DNA from: Campylobacteraceae bacterium
GTDB lineage: Bacteria > Campylobacterota > Campylobacteria > Campylobacterales > Sulfurospirillaceae
Reading direction: 5' to 3'
Assembly: GCA_027055635.1 (NCBI GenBank)
Contig: JALUMZ010000098.1
Coordinates: 1-11,982 of the forward strand
DNA: 11,982 bases
Shown here piece by piece: positions 4,928-11,982 of the stretch. The notes below the pieces were generated by a model that had not been told where the DNA came from, did not search any database, and saw only the letters and a program-made list of their open reading frames with translations. A program made the translations under genes and the position numbers. Every line of letters begins with the position of its first letter. Within the stretch, counting starts at the first letter, position 1.

Positions 4928-5425
4928 ATGGGCAAAATAAATGCAAAAGTATGGAAATTTAAAGATAATATAGATACAGATTTGATCATAGCGGCTAGAT
5001 ATCTAAATACCTCAGAACCTAGTGAATTGGCAAAACATATCATGGAAGATGTAGATCCTGATTTCTTGAATAAAATGAATAGAGGAGATGTGATAGTAGC
5101 TGGAGAAAATTTTGGATGTGGAAGTAGTAGAGAGCATGCTCCTATAGCTCTGAAGGCGGCTGGAATCAGTGCAGTTGTAGCAAAAAGTTTTGCTAGAATT
5201 TTTTATAGAAATGCTTTCAATATGGGATTGCCTATATTTGAGTTACCTCAAAGTGATGAGATACAAGAGGGAGACAGTATAGAGATTGATATGGAGAGTG
5301 GAGAGATTAGAAATGGAAATAATACATATAAATTTACCCCAATTCCTCCTTTCATGCAAGAGCTTATAGCAAGTGGTGGCTTAATCAACTATGCCAAGGA
5401 AGAGATAAAAAAGGAAAATGTGTGA
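4928..5425 (+). CDS. leuD: 3-isopropylmalate dehydratase small subunit
   Basis: LeuD pairs with LeuC to isomerise 2-isopropylmalate to 3-isopropylmalate in leucine synthesis. The 165-residue protein is of the short aconitase-swivel type (about 160-170 residues, the length seen in archaeal and many anaerobe enzymes) rather than the roughly 200-residue enterobacterial form. Visible motifs are NIDTDLIIAARYL (14-26), the swivel-domain signature ENFGCGSSREHAP (60-72) and ARIFYRNAFNMGLP (89-102). The ATG is preceded by AAAGGA at 4916-4921, 6 nt away. The stop overlaps the leuB start by four bases (GTGA), so LeuD and LeuB are translationally coupled. LeuC is not next to it and must be encoded elsewhere; the related homoaconitase small subunit is an alternative, but leuB next door favours leucine synthesis. 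Confidence 0.93.
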   Translation: MGKINAKVWKFKDNIDTDLIIAARYLNTSEPSELAKHIMEDVDPDFLNKMNRGDVIVAGENFGCGSSREHAPIALKAAGISAVVAKSFARIFYRNAFNMGLPIFELPQSDEIQEGDSIEIDMESGEIRNGNNTYKFTPIPPFMQELIASGGLINYAKEEIKKENV

Positions 5426-6492
5426 AAACATATAATATAGCTGTCATAAAAGGCGATGGGATAGGTCCCGAAATTGTAGATGAAGCCATTAAAGTTTTAG
5501 ATATAGTAAGTAAAAAAGAGGGATTTGAACTTAAATATAAAGAGTATCTTATGGGTGGATGTGCTTATGAGGCAGTAGGCAATCCTATACCAGACGAGAC
5601 TATAGAAGGTAGCAAAAACAGTGATGCCATACTATTTGGTTCTATTGGTGGCTATAAATGGGATAATTTACCTAGAGAATTAAAACCTGAGAGTGGATTA
5701 TTGAAACTAAGAAAAGAGCTTGGACTCTTTGCAAATCTAAGACCAGTAGCTGTTTTTGATGAGCTTATAGAAGCTAGCAGTATGAAACCAGAAGTCATAA
5801 AAGGTGTTGATTTGCTTGTAGTTAGAGAACTCACAGGTGGTATCTATTTTGGAGAACCAAGGGTGAATGACGGCTATGTTGCCTATAATACAATGATCTA
5901 TTCAAAAGAAGAAATAGTAAGAATTGCAAAAATTGCTTTTGATTCAGCTATGAAAAGAAGAAAAAAAGTCTGTTCGGTCGATAAGGCAAATGTCTTGGAA
6001 GTAAGCCGTTTGTGGAGATCAACAGTAGAAGAGGTTGCGCTAGAGTATCCAGAGGTTGAATTATCTCATATGTTTGTAGATAATGCAGCTATGCAGTTGG
6101 TTAGAGATCCAAAGCAGTTTGATGTAATGCTTACGGGTAATATATTTGGCGATATACTAAGTGATGAGGCGAGTATGATGAGTGGTTCTATCGGTCTTCT
6201 CCCATCCTCTTCTATAGGCGGTTTAGTAGGCTTGTATGAACCTATTCATGGCTCTGCTCCGGACATAGCAGGGCAAGGTATAGCAAATCCAATAGCTACA
6301 ATCTTAAGTGCATCTATGATGCTTAGATATTCACTAGGAGAGATAAATGCTGCAGATACTATAGAAAATGCTATAAAAGAGGTTCTTCATGAGGGGTATA
6401 GAACTCCTGATTTGGCTAAATATCATGCTAAAGTTGTCTGTTCCACTCAAGAGATGGGCTCAGTCATAATAGAAAAAATAGATAAGGTATAG
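5422..6492 (+). CDS. leuB: 3-isopropylmalate dehydrogenase
   Basis: LeuB oxidises and decarboxylates 3-isopropylmalate to 4-methyl-2-oxopentanoate with NAD+, the step after LeuCD. The 356-residue length is standard. All catalytic and binding residues known from the Thermus enzyme can be aligned with a constant shift of three: Arg97, Arg107, Arg135, Tyr142, Lys188, and the metal-binding Asp220, Asp244 and Asp248. Further motifs are GDGIGPEI (11-18), LTGGIYFGEPR (137-147) and GLYEPIHGSAPDIAGQGIAN (270-289), the last being the NAD-binding loop. The LTGG-Y-GEPR form of the substrate loop separates it from isocitrate and homoisocitrate dehydrogenases. The GTG start at 5422 has AAGGA 6 nt upstream, inside leuD. 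The next gene follows after 6 nt. Confidence 0.96.
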   Translation: MKTYNIAVIKGDGIGPEIVDEAIKVLDIVSKKEGFELKYKEYLMGGCAYEAVGNPIPDETIEGSKNSDAILFGSIGGYKWDNLPRELKPESGLLKLRKELGLFANLRPVAVFDELIEASSMKPEVIKGVDLLVVRELTGGIYFGEPRVNDGYVAYNTMIYSKEEIVRIAKIAFDSAMKRRKKVCSVDKANVLEVSRLWRSTVEEVALEYPEVELSHMFVDNAAMQLVRDPKQFDVMLTGNIFGDILSDEASMMSGSIGLLPSSSIGGLVGLYEPIHGSAPDIAGQGIANPIATILSASMMLRYSLGEINAADTIENAIKEVLHEGYRTPDLAKYHAKVVCSTQEMGSVIIEKIDKV

Positions 6493-6498
6493 AGCCGT

Positions 6499-6744
6499 AT
6501 GGTCAAGACTTTAACTCTAGCTTCCATTTATGAACTCCAAGGTTTGAAATCTGATGCACTAGATATATATAAAGAGTTACTTAAGAAAAATCCTAAAAAT
6601 AAAGAGGCTAGAGTTGCCATCAGAAGACTTAGTGGGATAAGAAAAAAATATCCAGGGGTAGATGAGCAGATGAAGAGCTTTTTTGTAAATATGAGTAGTG
6701 ATGTAGAATTTTTAGAATTTGAAAGATGGTTGGTAAAGCTTTGA
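6499..6744 (+). CDS. Small TPR-like protein of unknown function
   Basis: This 81-residue protein has one clear tetratricopeptide-type helix pair at about 5-38 (LASIYELQGLKSDALDIYKELLKKNPKNKEA), with the usual Y, L, A and P positions. A basic helix follows, then a C-terminal part (about 54-81) ending ERWLVKL. One TPR unit is too few for a full superhelix, so it may act as a docking module or oligomer. AAGG at 6484-6487, 11 nt before the ATG, overlaps the end of leuB. Its stop lies 14 nt before the proposed start of the CiaD-like gene. No role in leucine synthesis is evident; it probably travels with the next two genes. Confidence 0.75.
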   Translation: MVKTLTLASIYELQGLKSDALDIYKELLKKNPKNKEARVAIRRLSGIRKKYPGVDEQMKSFFVNMSSDVEFLEFERWLVKL

Positions 6745-6758
6745 TGAGTGGAGGCGAA

Positions 6759-7076
6759 ATGGAATTAAAAGATATGATTATATCGACACTGGCTGAGCTA
6801 GAAGAGAGTGTTGAAATTGAGAGTATTCAAGAGCAAAAAAGTGAGATCAAACAAGAAAATGAGACGATAAACAGCATGGAGATAGATTGTATTTCTAGCA
6901 ATGAGAAGCAATTTTATGAAAACATACGGGAGAGAATTCTAGTTCTTTTTGAAGGTTTTTTATCACCAAACAATAAAAATATAGAGGCGAAGGTTGATTT
7001 GACACTTAACTTCTTGGAGTATCTTTTGGCTACAATTGATGAAAGACTAGAGAGTCTCAAACTAGAAAAACAGTGA
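6759..7076 (+). CDS. CiaD-like domain protein
   Basis: I take the ATG at 6759 (105 residues), because GGAGG at 6750-6754 precedes it by 4 nt and the natural-looking N-terminus MELKDMIISTLAELEE begins there; in-frame ATGs at 6726 and 6744 lack a good ribosome-binding site and the first would overlap the TPR gene. The protein has an N-terminal amphipathic helix, a Glu/Gln/Lys-rich low-complexity linker (about 15-45), and a conserved-looking C-terminal helical domain (about 52-105: FYENIRERILVLFEGFLSP, VDLTLNFLEYLLATIDERL). The C-terminal pattern and position before cca match the CiaD family; in Campylobacter jejuni, Cj0788 (CiaD, a secreted invasion effector) adjoins cca (Cj0789). In a non-pathogen the ancestral role must be different and is unknown. 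The family assignment is from memory of synteny and pattern. Confidence 0.65.
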   Translation: MELKDMIISTLAELEESVEIESIQEQKSEIKQENETINSMEIDCISSNEKQFYENIRERILVLFEGFLSPNNKNIEAKVDLTLNFLEYLLATIDERLESLKLEKQ

Positions 7077-8200
7077 ACCTCTTAGAAAGATTACCACCTG
7101 ACTTACAAATACAATTTCAAAAAATTCAAAATTTCTTAAAGGATTATACAGATAGAGCTTATCTCGTTGGTGGAAGTGTGAGAGATATGATTATGAATCA
7201 TGCTATGAGAGATTTGGATATCGAAGTATATGATATAGATGAAGATTCTTTTGATAAATTGATGAAAAAACTAGGTGCTAAAGGTGTCGGAAAAAGCTTT
7301 TTTGTCTATAAATATGGTGATATCGATATATCATTGCCAAGAACTGAAAGAAAGAGTGGTGTAGGGCATAGAGCTTTTGATGTGCAGATATGTCAAGAAG
7401 AGTCTTTGGCTTCTAGTCGTCGCGATTTTACTATGAATTCTATGATGTTAAATATATTTAGCTATAAGCTTTTGGATTTTTATGGTGGATTTGAGAGTAT
7501 AAAAAACAGAACTATAACTATTATAGATGAAGATAGTTTTAAAGAGGATAGTTTGCGAGTTTTACGAGCTATTCAGTTTAGTTCTAGGTTTGGTTTTAAG
7601 ATAGATAAAAATAGCATTAAAATTATGAACGACATATCTTTGGCAGATTTAAGCAAAACTAGGATTTTTTGGGAGTTTGAAAAGATATTTAAATCAAAAT
7701 ATCTATATTTTGGACTATACTATCTGCTTAGACTAGATATATTAGATAAAGTCTCTACATGCAGAGCTCAAAAAGAGCTCTTTTTAAAGTGTGCATTAGA
7801 ATTTGGAAGAGGACAGGGAACTTTTGAAGAAGATATTTACCCCTATTATTTTCTGTATATTTCTAGTAATATTTTAAAATTTGACGCTATAGCTCTATTG
7901 AAAAATATAGATGCACCAAAACATTATCTAGCAGCTTTGAAAAATCAGCCATATTTTGAAAGATATATTAGCAACGGTGAACTTAAAATCATAGCGATAG
8001 ATATGCCTATTTGTAAATGGTTGGGAAACTATAAAAAAGGCATAAGAAGCAGAGCTAAAAAACTAGATATCTGGGACAAAGTTTTTGATGGCGGTATTGA
8101 AGTAAGTAAAGTAATAGCTGACGGATATGAAAAACAGGAGATAAAAAAAGAGCTTAGAAGAAGAAAAATCCTTGTAGCTATGCAAGATTGTAAAATATGA
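7073..8200 (+). CDS. cca: CCA tRNA nucleotidyltransferase (class II)
   Basis: This 375-residue cytosolic enzyme adds or repairs the 3' CCA end of tRNA. The class II palm signature is complete: AYLVGGSVRDMIM (29-41), then RDLDIEVYD (46-54) with Asp47 and Asp49 as the two catalytic metal-binding carboxylates. SSRRDFTMNSMMLNI (114-128) and the neck motif EDSLRVLRAIQFSSRFGF (158-175) follow. The C-terminal body and tail are divergent and basic at the end (KKELRRRKI), as expected for tRNA contact. I cannot decide from sequence alone whether it adds all three nucleotides or is a specialised A- or CC-adding enzyme. The GTG start overlaps the stop of the CiaD-like gene by four bases. Its TGA lies within the left arm of the hairpin at 8199-8220, which ends the rightward unit. 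Confidence 0.92.
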   Translation: MNLLERLPPDLQIQFQKIQNFLKDYTDRAYLVGGSVRDMIMNHAMRDLDIEVYDIDEDSFDKLMKKLGAKGVGKSFFVYKYGDIDISLPRTERKSGVGHRAFDVQICQEESLASSRRDFTMNSMMLNIFSYKLLDFYGGFESIKNRTITIIDEDSFKEDSLRVLRAIQFSSRFGFKIDKNSIKIMNDISLADLSKTRIFWEFEKIFKSKYLYFGLYYLLRLDILDKVSTCRAQKELFLKCALEFGRGQGTFEEDIYPYYFLYISSNILKFDAIALLKNIDAPKHYLAALKNQPYFERYISNGELKIIAIDMPICKWLGNYKKGIRSRAKKLDIWDKVFDGGIEVSKVIADGYEKQEIKKELRRRKILVAMQDCKI

Positions 8201-8220
8201 GACCGCTATATAGTGGTCTC
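8199..8220. terminator. Bidirectional hairpin between cca and aapP
   Basis: GAGACCGCTAT (8199-8209) and ATAGTGGTCTC (8210-8220) form a 22-nt palindrome with one G-T wobble. It lies between convergent genes. On the minus strand it is followed by a U-rich stretch (AUAUUUUA), which makes it a fair terminator for the aap operon; on the plus strand the following sequence is A/T mixed and weaker. A second perfect palindrome, ATAAAATTTTAT, sits at 8229-8240. Confidence 0.6.
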
Positions 8221-8243
8221 ATAATAGGATAAAATTTTATAAT

Positions 8244-8990
8244 CTAATGTGAAAGTATTTGAGATAAAAATAACTTTAGTCTATCTGATTGTGGATTTTC
8301 AAAGAACTCTTCAGGAGTATTTTCTTCTATGATTTGACCTGCCTCCATAAATATAACTCTATCAGCAACTTTTTTGGCAAAACCCATCTCGTGAGTTACG
8401 CAGACCATAGTCCTGTGTTCCTGTGCTAGTTCAATCATAACATCCAAAACTTCTGAAATCATCTCTGGATCTAATGCGCTTGTTGGTTCATCAAAAAGCA
8501 TAATAGAAGGATTTTTACACAAACTTCTAGCGATTGCTACCCTTTGTTGCTGTCCTCCACTAAGTTGGTTTGGATATTTCATAGCTTGGTCAGCTATACC
8601 TACTCTCTCTAAAAATTGCATAGCAGTATCTATAGCCTCTTTTTTAGGCGTCTTTTTTACCCATATTGGAGCTAATGTTAGATTATCAACTATAGAAAGG
8701 TGAGGAAAAAGATTGAAGTGTTGAAATACCATAGCAACATCTTCTCTAACAGCTTTAATTTTTTTGACATCATCTGTTAGTTCAACATCATTTACTATGA
8801 TCTGACCTTCTTGGAACTGCTCTAGATAATTTATACATCTTATTAGTGTAGATTTTCCACTACCGCTAGGGCCAGCTACTACGATAATCTCACCTTTTTT
8901 TACATTTAGATTTATATCTTTTAAGACATGAAAATCACCATACCACTTATTTAAATTTTTTATTTCTATTACATCTTCTTTGTTTTCCAT
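8244..8990 (-). CDS. aapP: General L-amino acid ABC transporter ATP-binding protein
   Basis: This 248-residue ATPase powers polar amino-acid import from the inner face of the membrane. All nucleotide-binding motifs are intact: Walker A GPSGSGKST (40-48), Q-loop Gln90 in VFQHFNLFPH, signature LSGGQQQR (143-150), Walker B IMLFDE (163-168) followed by PTSALDPE, and the H-loop His200 in CVTHEMGFA. VFQHFNLFPH and SALDPE are typical of the AapP/GlnQ/HisP polar amino-acid group. It is last in the aap operon; its ATG follows AGGAAAG and starts 8 nt after the aapM stop. Subfamily (Aap rather than Gln or His) is set by the long permeases upstream. The operon terminator follows at 8199-8220. Confidence 0.93.
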   Translation of the reverse strand: MENKEDVIEIKNLNKWYGDFHVLKDINLNVKKGEIIVVAGPSGSGKSTLIRCINYLEQFQEGQIIVNDVELTDDVKKIKAVREDVAMVFQHFNLFPHLSIVDNLTLAPIWVKKTPKKEAIDTAMQFLERVGIADQAMKYPNQLSGGQQQRVAIARSLCKNPSIMLFDEPTSALDPEMISEVLDVMIELAQEHRTMVCVTHEMGFAKKVADRVIFMEAGQIIEENTPEEFFENPQSDRLKLFLSQILSH

Positions 8991-8998
8991 TATCTTTC

Positions 8999-10084
8999 CT
9001 ATTTTAAATTGGTGTTAAATCTTTTTTCAAGTGATTTGCTATATACAGACATACTATAGCAAAAAACCCAAAATATTATCGTTACAAATACATATCCCTC
9101 AGTTTCAAAACCTAGCCAATGTGAATCACTACCGGTGAGTTGAACCATAGCCAACAAATCAAATAGTCCTATGATTAACACTAGCGTAGTATCTTGAAAT
9201 AGTGCTATAAATGAGCCAACTAGATTAGGTATAGCAACTTTTAGAGCTTGGGGCAGTATGACTAAAAGCATCTTTTGCCAGTATGATAATCCCACAGCAT
9301 CAGCAGCTTCATATTGACCACTTGGTATCGCTTGCATTCCCCCACGAATGATCTCAGCGATATAGGCTGCTTGAAAAAATGTGATACCAATAAGTGCACG
9401 AAGTAGTTTATCAAATGTTACTCCCTCTGGAAAAAATAGAGGTAAGATAACAGATGACATAAATAGTATAGTGATCAAAGGAACACCCCTGATAAATTCT
9501 ATATATGTAACACTCACACTCTTTATGATAGGAAGTTTGGATGCTCTACCGAAAGCAAATAGTATGCCTATAGGGAAAGATCCGACAATTCCAACAGCAG
9601 AGATGACGATAGTCAACATCAATCCACCCCATTTGTTTGTGTCTATCACATCCAAGCCAAAGTAGCCACCCCTTATCAATATAAAAGCAACTATAAAATA
9701 TAGAGTTGCTATAAAAATTTTAATGCCAGATTTTTTTAAGAACTTAAAAGCTGCAATTACCACGAAAAATAGGGCATAAGCTAAATTCACTCTCCATCTA
9801 TCAACTTCAGGATAAAATCCATACATAAACATACTAAGCTTTGCTTTGACAAAAACCCAACAAGCTCCATCTCCCGTACAGTCTGCTCTTGTATGTCCTG
9901 CAAAATTTGCATCTATTATTGACCACTTTATGAAAGGTGGAATTATCCAAAGTAGTATAGCGATTCCTAATACCGTCATTGCGCTATTGAGCGGAGATGA
10001 AAAAAGATTTTCTCTTAACCAAAGCAAGACACCTCTTGAACCTGATGGTGCTTCTCTGGTTTCTACTTTATTATAAACAGCCAT
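8999..10084 (-). CDS. aapM: General L-amino acid ABC transporter permease AapM
   Basis: This is the second membrane subunit of the amino-acid importer, 361 residues. Several hydrophobic segments (about 36-53, 100-115, 121-140, 152-180, 202-220, 228-244, 285-315, 325-345) span the membrane. The cytoplasmic EAA loop that contacts the ATPase is AEIIRGGMQAIPSGQYEAAD (243-262), continuing to LPQA (277-280). The long N-terminal region with a loop carrying a Cys pair (ADCTGDGACW, 67-76) is characteristic of AapM and distinguishes it from the roughly 220-residue GlnP/HisM type. The ATG follows AAGGAAAG and stands two bases after the aapQ stop, so the two permeases are almost certainly made in step. 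Confidence 0.92.
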   Translation of the reverse strand: MAVYNKVETREAPSGSRGVLLWLRENLFSSPLNSAMTVLGIAILLWIIPPFIKWSIIDANFAGHTRADCTGDGACWVFVKAKLSMFMYGFYPEVDRWRVNLAYALFFVVIAAFKFLKKSGIKIFIATLYFIVAFILIRGGYFGLDVIDTNKWGGLMLTIVISAVGIVGSFPIGILFAFGRASKLPIIKSVSVTYIEFIRGVPLITILFMSSVILPLFFPEGVTFDKLLRALIGITFFQAAYIAEIIRGGMQAIPSGQYEAADAVGLSYWQKMLLVILPQALKVAIPNLVGSFIALFQDTTLVLIIGLFDLLAMVQLTGSDSHWLGFETEGYVFVTIIFWVFCYSMSVYSKSLEKRFNTNLK

Positions 10085-10086
10085 TT

Positions 10087-11241
10087 CTATCTTTCCTTAA
10101 TTTTCATTTTAAAGTTTATCCAATTTAAAAGTGCTGAAACAGCAAGACTAACTACAAGATAAACAAGCATGGTCATTGAGATGATCTCAATAGCTTGACC
10201 AACTTGATTTAGTGATGTTCCGGCAAAAACAGTTACTAATTCTGGATATCCTATAGCAGTTGCCAAGGATGAGTTTTTTACAATATTCAAGTATTGATTT
10301 ATAGTAGGAGGAATCGCGATTCTTATAGCTTGGGGAAGAACCACAAGTTTCAAAGCCTGGTAGCTGGATAATCCTATCGAGGCTGCCGCCTCTTTTTGTC
10401 CTTTACTCACCGCTTCTATACCACTTCTTACTGCTTCTGCTATAAATGTTGCGGTATAGATAGTAAGAGCAAAAGCCAAGGCTAAAAATTCTGGGTAAAA
10501 AGTTTTCCCACCCTTGAAGTTAAAACCTTTTAAGACAGGATATGATGGATTCATATCTGCTCCACCAATAAAATATGCAATAATAGGCAAACCTATAATA
10601 AGCCCGATACCTGTCAATAAGACAGGAAACTCTTCACCCGTATCTTCATGTCTTTTGTTCGACCATCTATTTAGAAAAAATATGATTGTGACGGCTAGAA
10701 AAACAGCAACTATCATGGATATAGTTGTGGAGTTTAAAGCGGGCTTTGGAACATAAAATCCACGATTATTTATAAATATAGAACCAAAAAATTCTATGCT
10801 TTTTCTAGGGCTTGGTAGCGTTGCTAAGACAACATTATACCAAAATAAAATTTGCAAGAGTATAGGTATATTTCTAAACAAATCTATATAGGCCGAAGAT
10901 AATTTTGCAATAAGCCAGTTGTTTGAAAGCCTCAGAACCCCGATTATTAAGCCTAAAAGACTTGATAGTATAATAACTACAAATGAGACTATTAGAGTAT
11001 TTAGTAAGCCAACTAAAAATACTCTCCCGTGTGTATATGTTTCGTTGTAGGCTATGGGTGTATCATTTATAGCAAAACCTGCTGTTCCATTTAAAAAACC
11101 AAAACCCGTCTGGATGCCTCTTTGTTCTATATTGTGAACTGTATTTGTGCCAATATACCACAAAAATGCAACTAAACCGATAACAGTAAGTAGCTGAAAG
11201 AGGATACCTCTTACCTTTCTATCTCTTAAAAGTGCAAACAT
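10087..11241 (-). CDS. aapQ: General L-amino acid ABC transporter permease AapQ
   Basis: This is the first membrane subunit, 384 residues, pairing with AapM to form the channel. The N-terminal part has a hydrophobic segment (about 12-30) and a periplasmic loop; the core has helices near 74-104, 122-140, 172-190, 208-225, 252-268 and 340-375. The EAA loop is AEAVRSGIEAVSKGQKEAAA (268-287), continuing to LPQA (302-305). The large insertion between the first core helices (about 140-250, including GFYVPKPALNS) is typical of AapQ and absent in short permeases. The ATG follows AAAGGAAA. A 69-bp gap with a GC-rich hairpin separates it from aapJ, suggesting lower expression than the binding protein. 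Confidence 0.92.
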   Translation of the reverse strand: MFALLRDRKVRGILFQLLTVIGLVAFLWYIGTNTVHNIEQRGIQTGFGFLNGTAGFAINDTPIAYNETYTHGRVFLVGLLNTLIVSFVVIILSSLLGLIIGVLRLSNNWLIAKLSSAYIDLFRNIPILLQILFWYNVVLATLPSPRKSIEFFGSIFINNRGFYVPKPALNSTTISMIVAVFLAVTIIFFLNRWSNKRHEDTGEEFPVLLTGIGLIIGLPIIAYFIGGADMNPSYPVLKGFNFKGGKTFYPEFLALAFALTIYTATFIAEAVRSGIEAVSKGQKEAAASIGLSSYQALKLVVLPQAIRIAIPPTINQYLNIVKNSSLATAIGYPELVTVFAGTSLNQVGQAIEIISMTMLVYLVVSLAVSALLNWINFKMKIKER

Positions 11242-11267
11242 TTATTTCCTTTATGTTTTATAGAGCA

Positions 11268-11286
11268 GGGCAGGAAAACCCTGCCC
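11268..11286 (-). terminator. Intercistronic GC-rich hairpin between aapJ and aapQ
   Basis: GGGCAGG (11268-11274) pairs with CCTGCCC (11280-11286) around a 5-nt loop, a compact 7-bp stem in an AT-rich background. In the direction of transcription no U run follows, so full termination is unlikely. Such hairpins after binding-protein genes are known to stabilise the upstream message or end some transcripts, giving excess binding protein. Inferred from position and structure. Confidence 0.65.
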
Positions 11287-11310
11287 AAAATTTTAAAGTA
11301 AAAGAAGTTT

Positions 11311-11982
11311 TTATCTAAATGGAGGAGAGTACTGTAATCCACCTTTTGTCCAAAGAGCGTTTAGTCCTCTTTTGATTTTAAGAGGAGAATTCATACCTAC
11401 AGTTTTATCAAATACTTCACCATAGTTACCAACTTGCTTGATGATATTATAAGCAAAATCTTTACTTAAACCTAAGTTTGCACCTAGTTTTCCCTCAACA
11501 CCAAGTATTCTTTTGACGGTAGGATTGTTTGATTTAAGCATACTGTCAACATTTTTGCTTGTGATTCCAGCTTCTTCAGCCGCTACCATTGCATTATAAG
11601 ACCATTTTACTATATTAAACCATTTATCATCACCTTGTCTTACAACTGGTCCTAATGGCTCTTTTGAGATAATTTCAGGAAGTACAGCTGACCCACTAGG
11701 ATTTTTTAATTTGATTCTTAATGAGTAAAGTTGAGATGAGTCAGAAGTGATGACATCGCATCTTCCGCTTTCATAGCCTTTTACAACTTGGTCATTTGCA
11801 TCATAAGCAACCAATTTATATTTCATACCATTTTTTCTAAAGTAATCAGCTAGGTTAAGCTCTGTTGTAGTTCCAGATTGTACACAAACTGCTGCACCAT
11901 CAAGTTCTTTTGCACTTTTAACACCTAAAGATTTATGAACCATAAATCCTTGACCATCATAAAAATTCACACCGGCAAAGTT
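11311..11982 (-). CDS. aapJ: General L-amino acid ABC transporter substrate-binding protein, 5'-truncated
   Basis: This is the C-terminal 223 residues of the periplasmic amino-acid-binding protein AapJ; the frame runs open to the window edge, so the start and signal peptide lie outside (the family is about 340 residues). A GTG at 11968 in the middle of the conserved NFAGVNFYDGQGFMV is an internal valine, not a start. Family features seen are AVCVQSGTTTELNLADYF, the ligand-contact region YESGRCDVITSDSSQLYSLR, ISKEPLGPVVRQGD, and the ending GLQYSPPFR, which is typical of AapJ. This subunit delivers polar L-amino acids to AapQM; the specificity range cannot be read from sequence. The operon promoter must lie beyond the window. 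Confidence 0.92.
   Translation of the reverse strand, partial: NFAGVNFYDGQGFMVHKSLGVKSAKELDGAAVCVQSGTTTELNLADYFRKNGMKYKLVAYDANDQVVKGYESGRCDVITSDSSQLYSLRIKLKNPSGSAVLPEIISKEPLGPVVRQGDDKWFNIVKWSYNAMVAAEEAGITSKNVDSMLKSNNPTVKRILGVEGKLGANLGLSKDFAYNIIKQVGNYGEVFDKTVGMNSPLKIKRGLNALWTKGGLQYSPPFR

Noticed and set aside
6726..6758. ATG at 6726 or 6744 as start of the CiaD-like gene
   Set aside because: The GGAGG at 6750-6754 serves the ATG at 6759; the earlier ATGs lack a good site and 6726 overlaps the TPR gene by 19 bases.
9381..10756. Plus-strand open frames inside aapM and aapQ
   Set aside because: They lie antisense to intact permease genes and show no ribosome-binding site or family motif.
1..11982. 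CRISPR arrays, insertion sequences, tRNA or rRNA genes
   Set aside because: No regularly spaced direct repeats, transposase-like frame, terminal repeats or tRNA-like cloverleaf were seen on reading either strand.

Overview
The window is AT-rich, tightly packed bacterial DNA that most resembles Campylobacterota (the former Epsilonproteobacteria), probably a free-living relative of Sulfurimonas, Sulfurovum or Sulfurospirillum rather than a gut pathogen. This rests on family resemblance and gene order recalled from memory. The main pointers are a CiaD-like small protein directly upstream of cca (the order of Cj0788-Cj0789 in Campylobacter jejuni), GTG starts overlapping upstream stops, and -10-like promoters without strong -35 boxes. 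The genus cannot be fixed from the sequence alone.

Layout. (a) 1-656 (+): 3' two thirds of pxpC, 5-oxoprolinase subunit C. (b) 646-1092 (-): a conserved-looking membrane-anchored coiled-coil protein that overlaps pxpC tail to tail. (c) 1093-1447: the only long gap. It holds the promoter of the (b) gene, inverted repeats, a near-consensus promoter facing right, a dyad at its predicted start point, and a short block of about 70 % GC with an integron-core-like GTTAGC. (d) 1448-3343 (+): a large lipoprotein with a GH26-like (beta-mannanase clan) catalytic domain and a C-terminal jelly-roll-like domain. (e) 3398-3616 (-): a small exported protein. (f) 3667-8200 (+): a probable single transcription unit: fetB-like permease, PaaI-like thioesterase, leuD, leuB, a TPR protein, a CiaD-like protein and cca. 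All neighbours overlap or lie within about 15 nt, except a 60-nt gap before leuD. (g) 8244-11982 (-): the aapJ-aapQ-aapM-aapP polar amino-acid ABC transporter, with aapJ running off the window.

How the genes work together. The aap genes form one complete uptake system: periplasmic binding protein, two permeases and an ATPase. A GC-rich hairpin after aapJ probably allows more binding protein than membrane complex to be made. leuD and leuB supply two steps of leucine synthesis; leuA and leuC are not here. The downstream TPR, CiaD-like and cca genes appear to be carried along by operon structure rather than by pathway. PxpC serves 5-oxoproline recycling with partners outside the window.

The least ordinary part is 1250-3620. 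A promoter with a candidate operator, a GC-rich recombination-like scar, an orphan secreted glycosidase-like lipoprotein and a small exported protein are set between housekeeping genes, which looks like an inserted accessory module.
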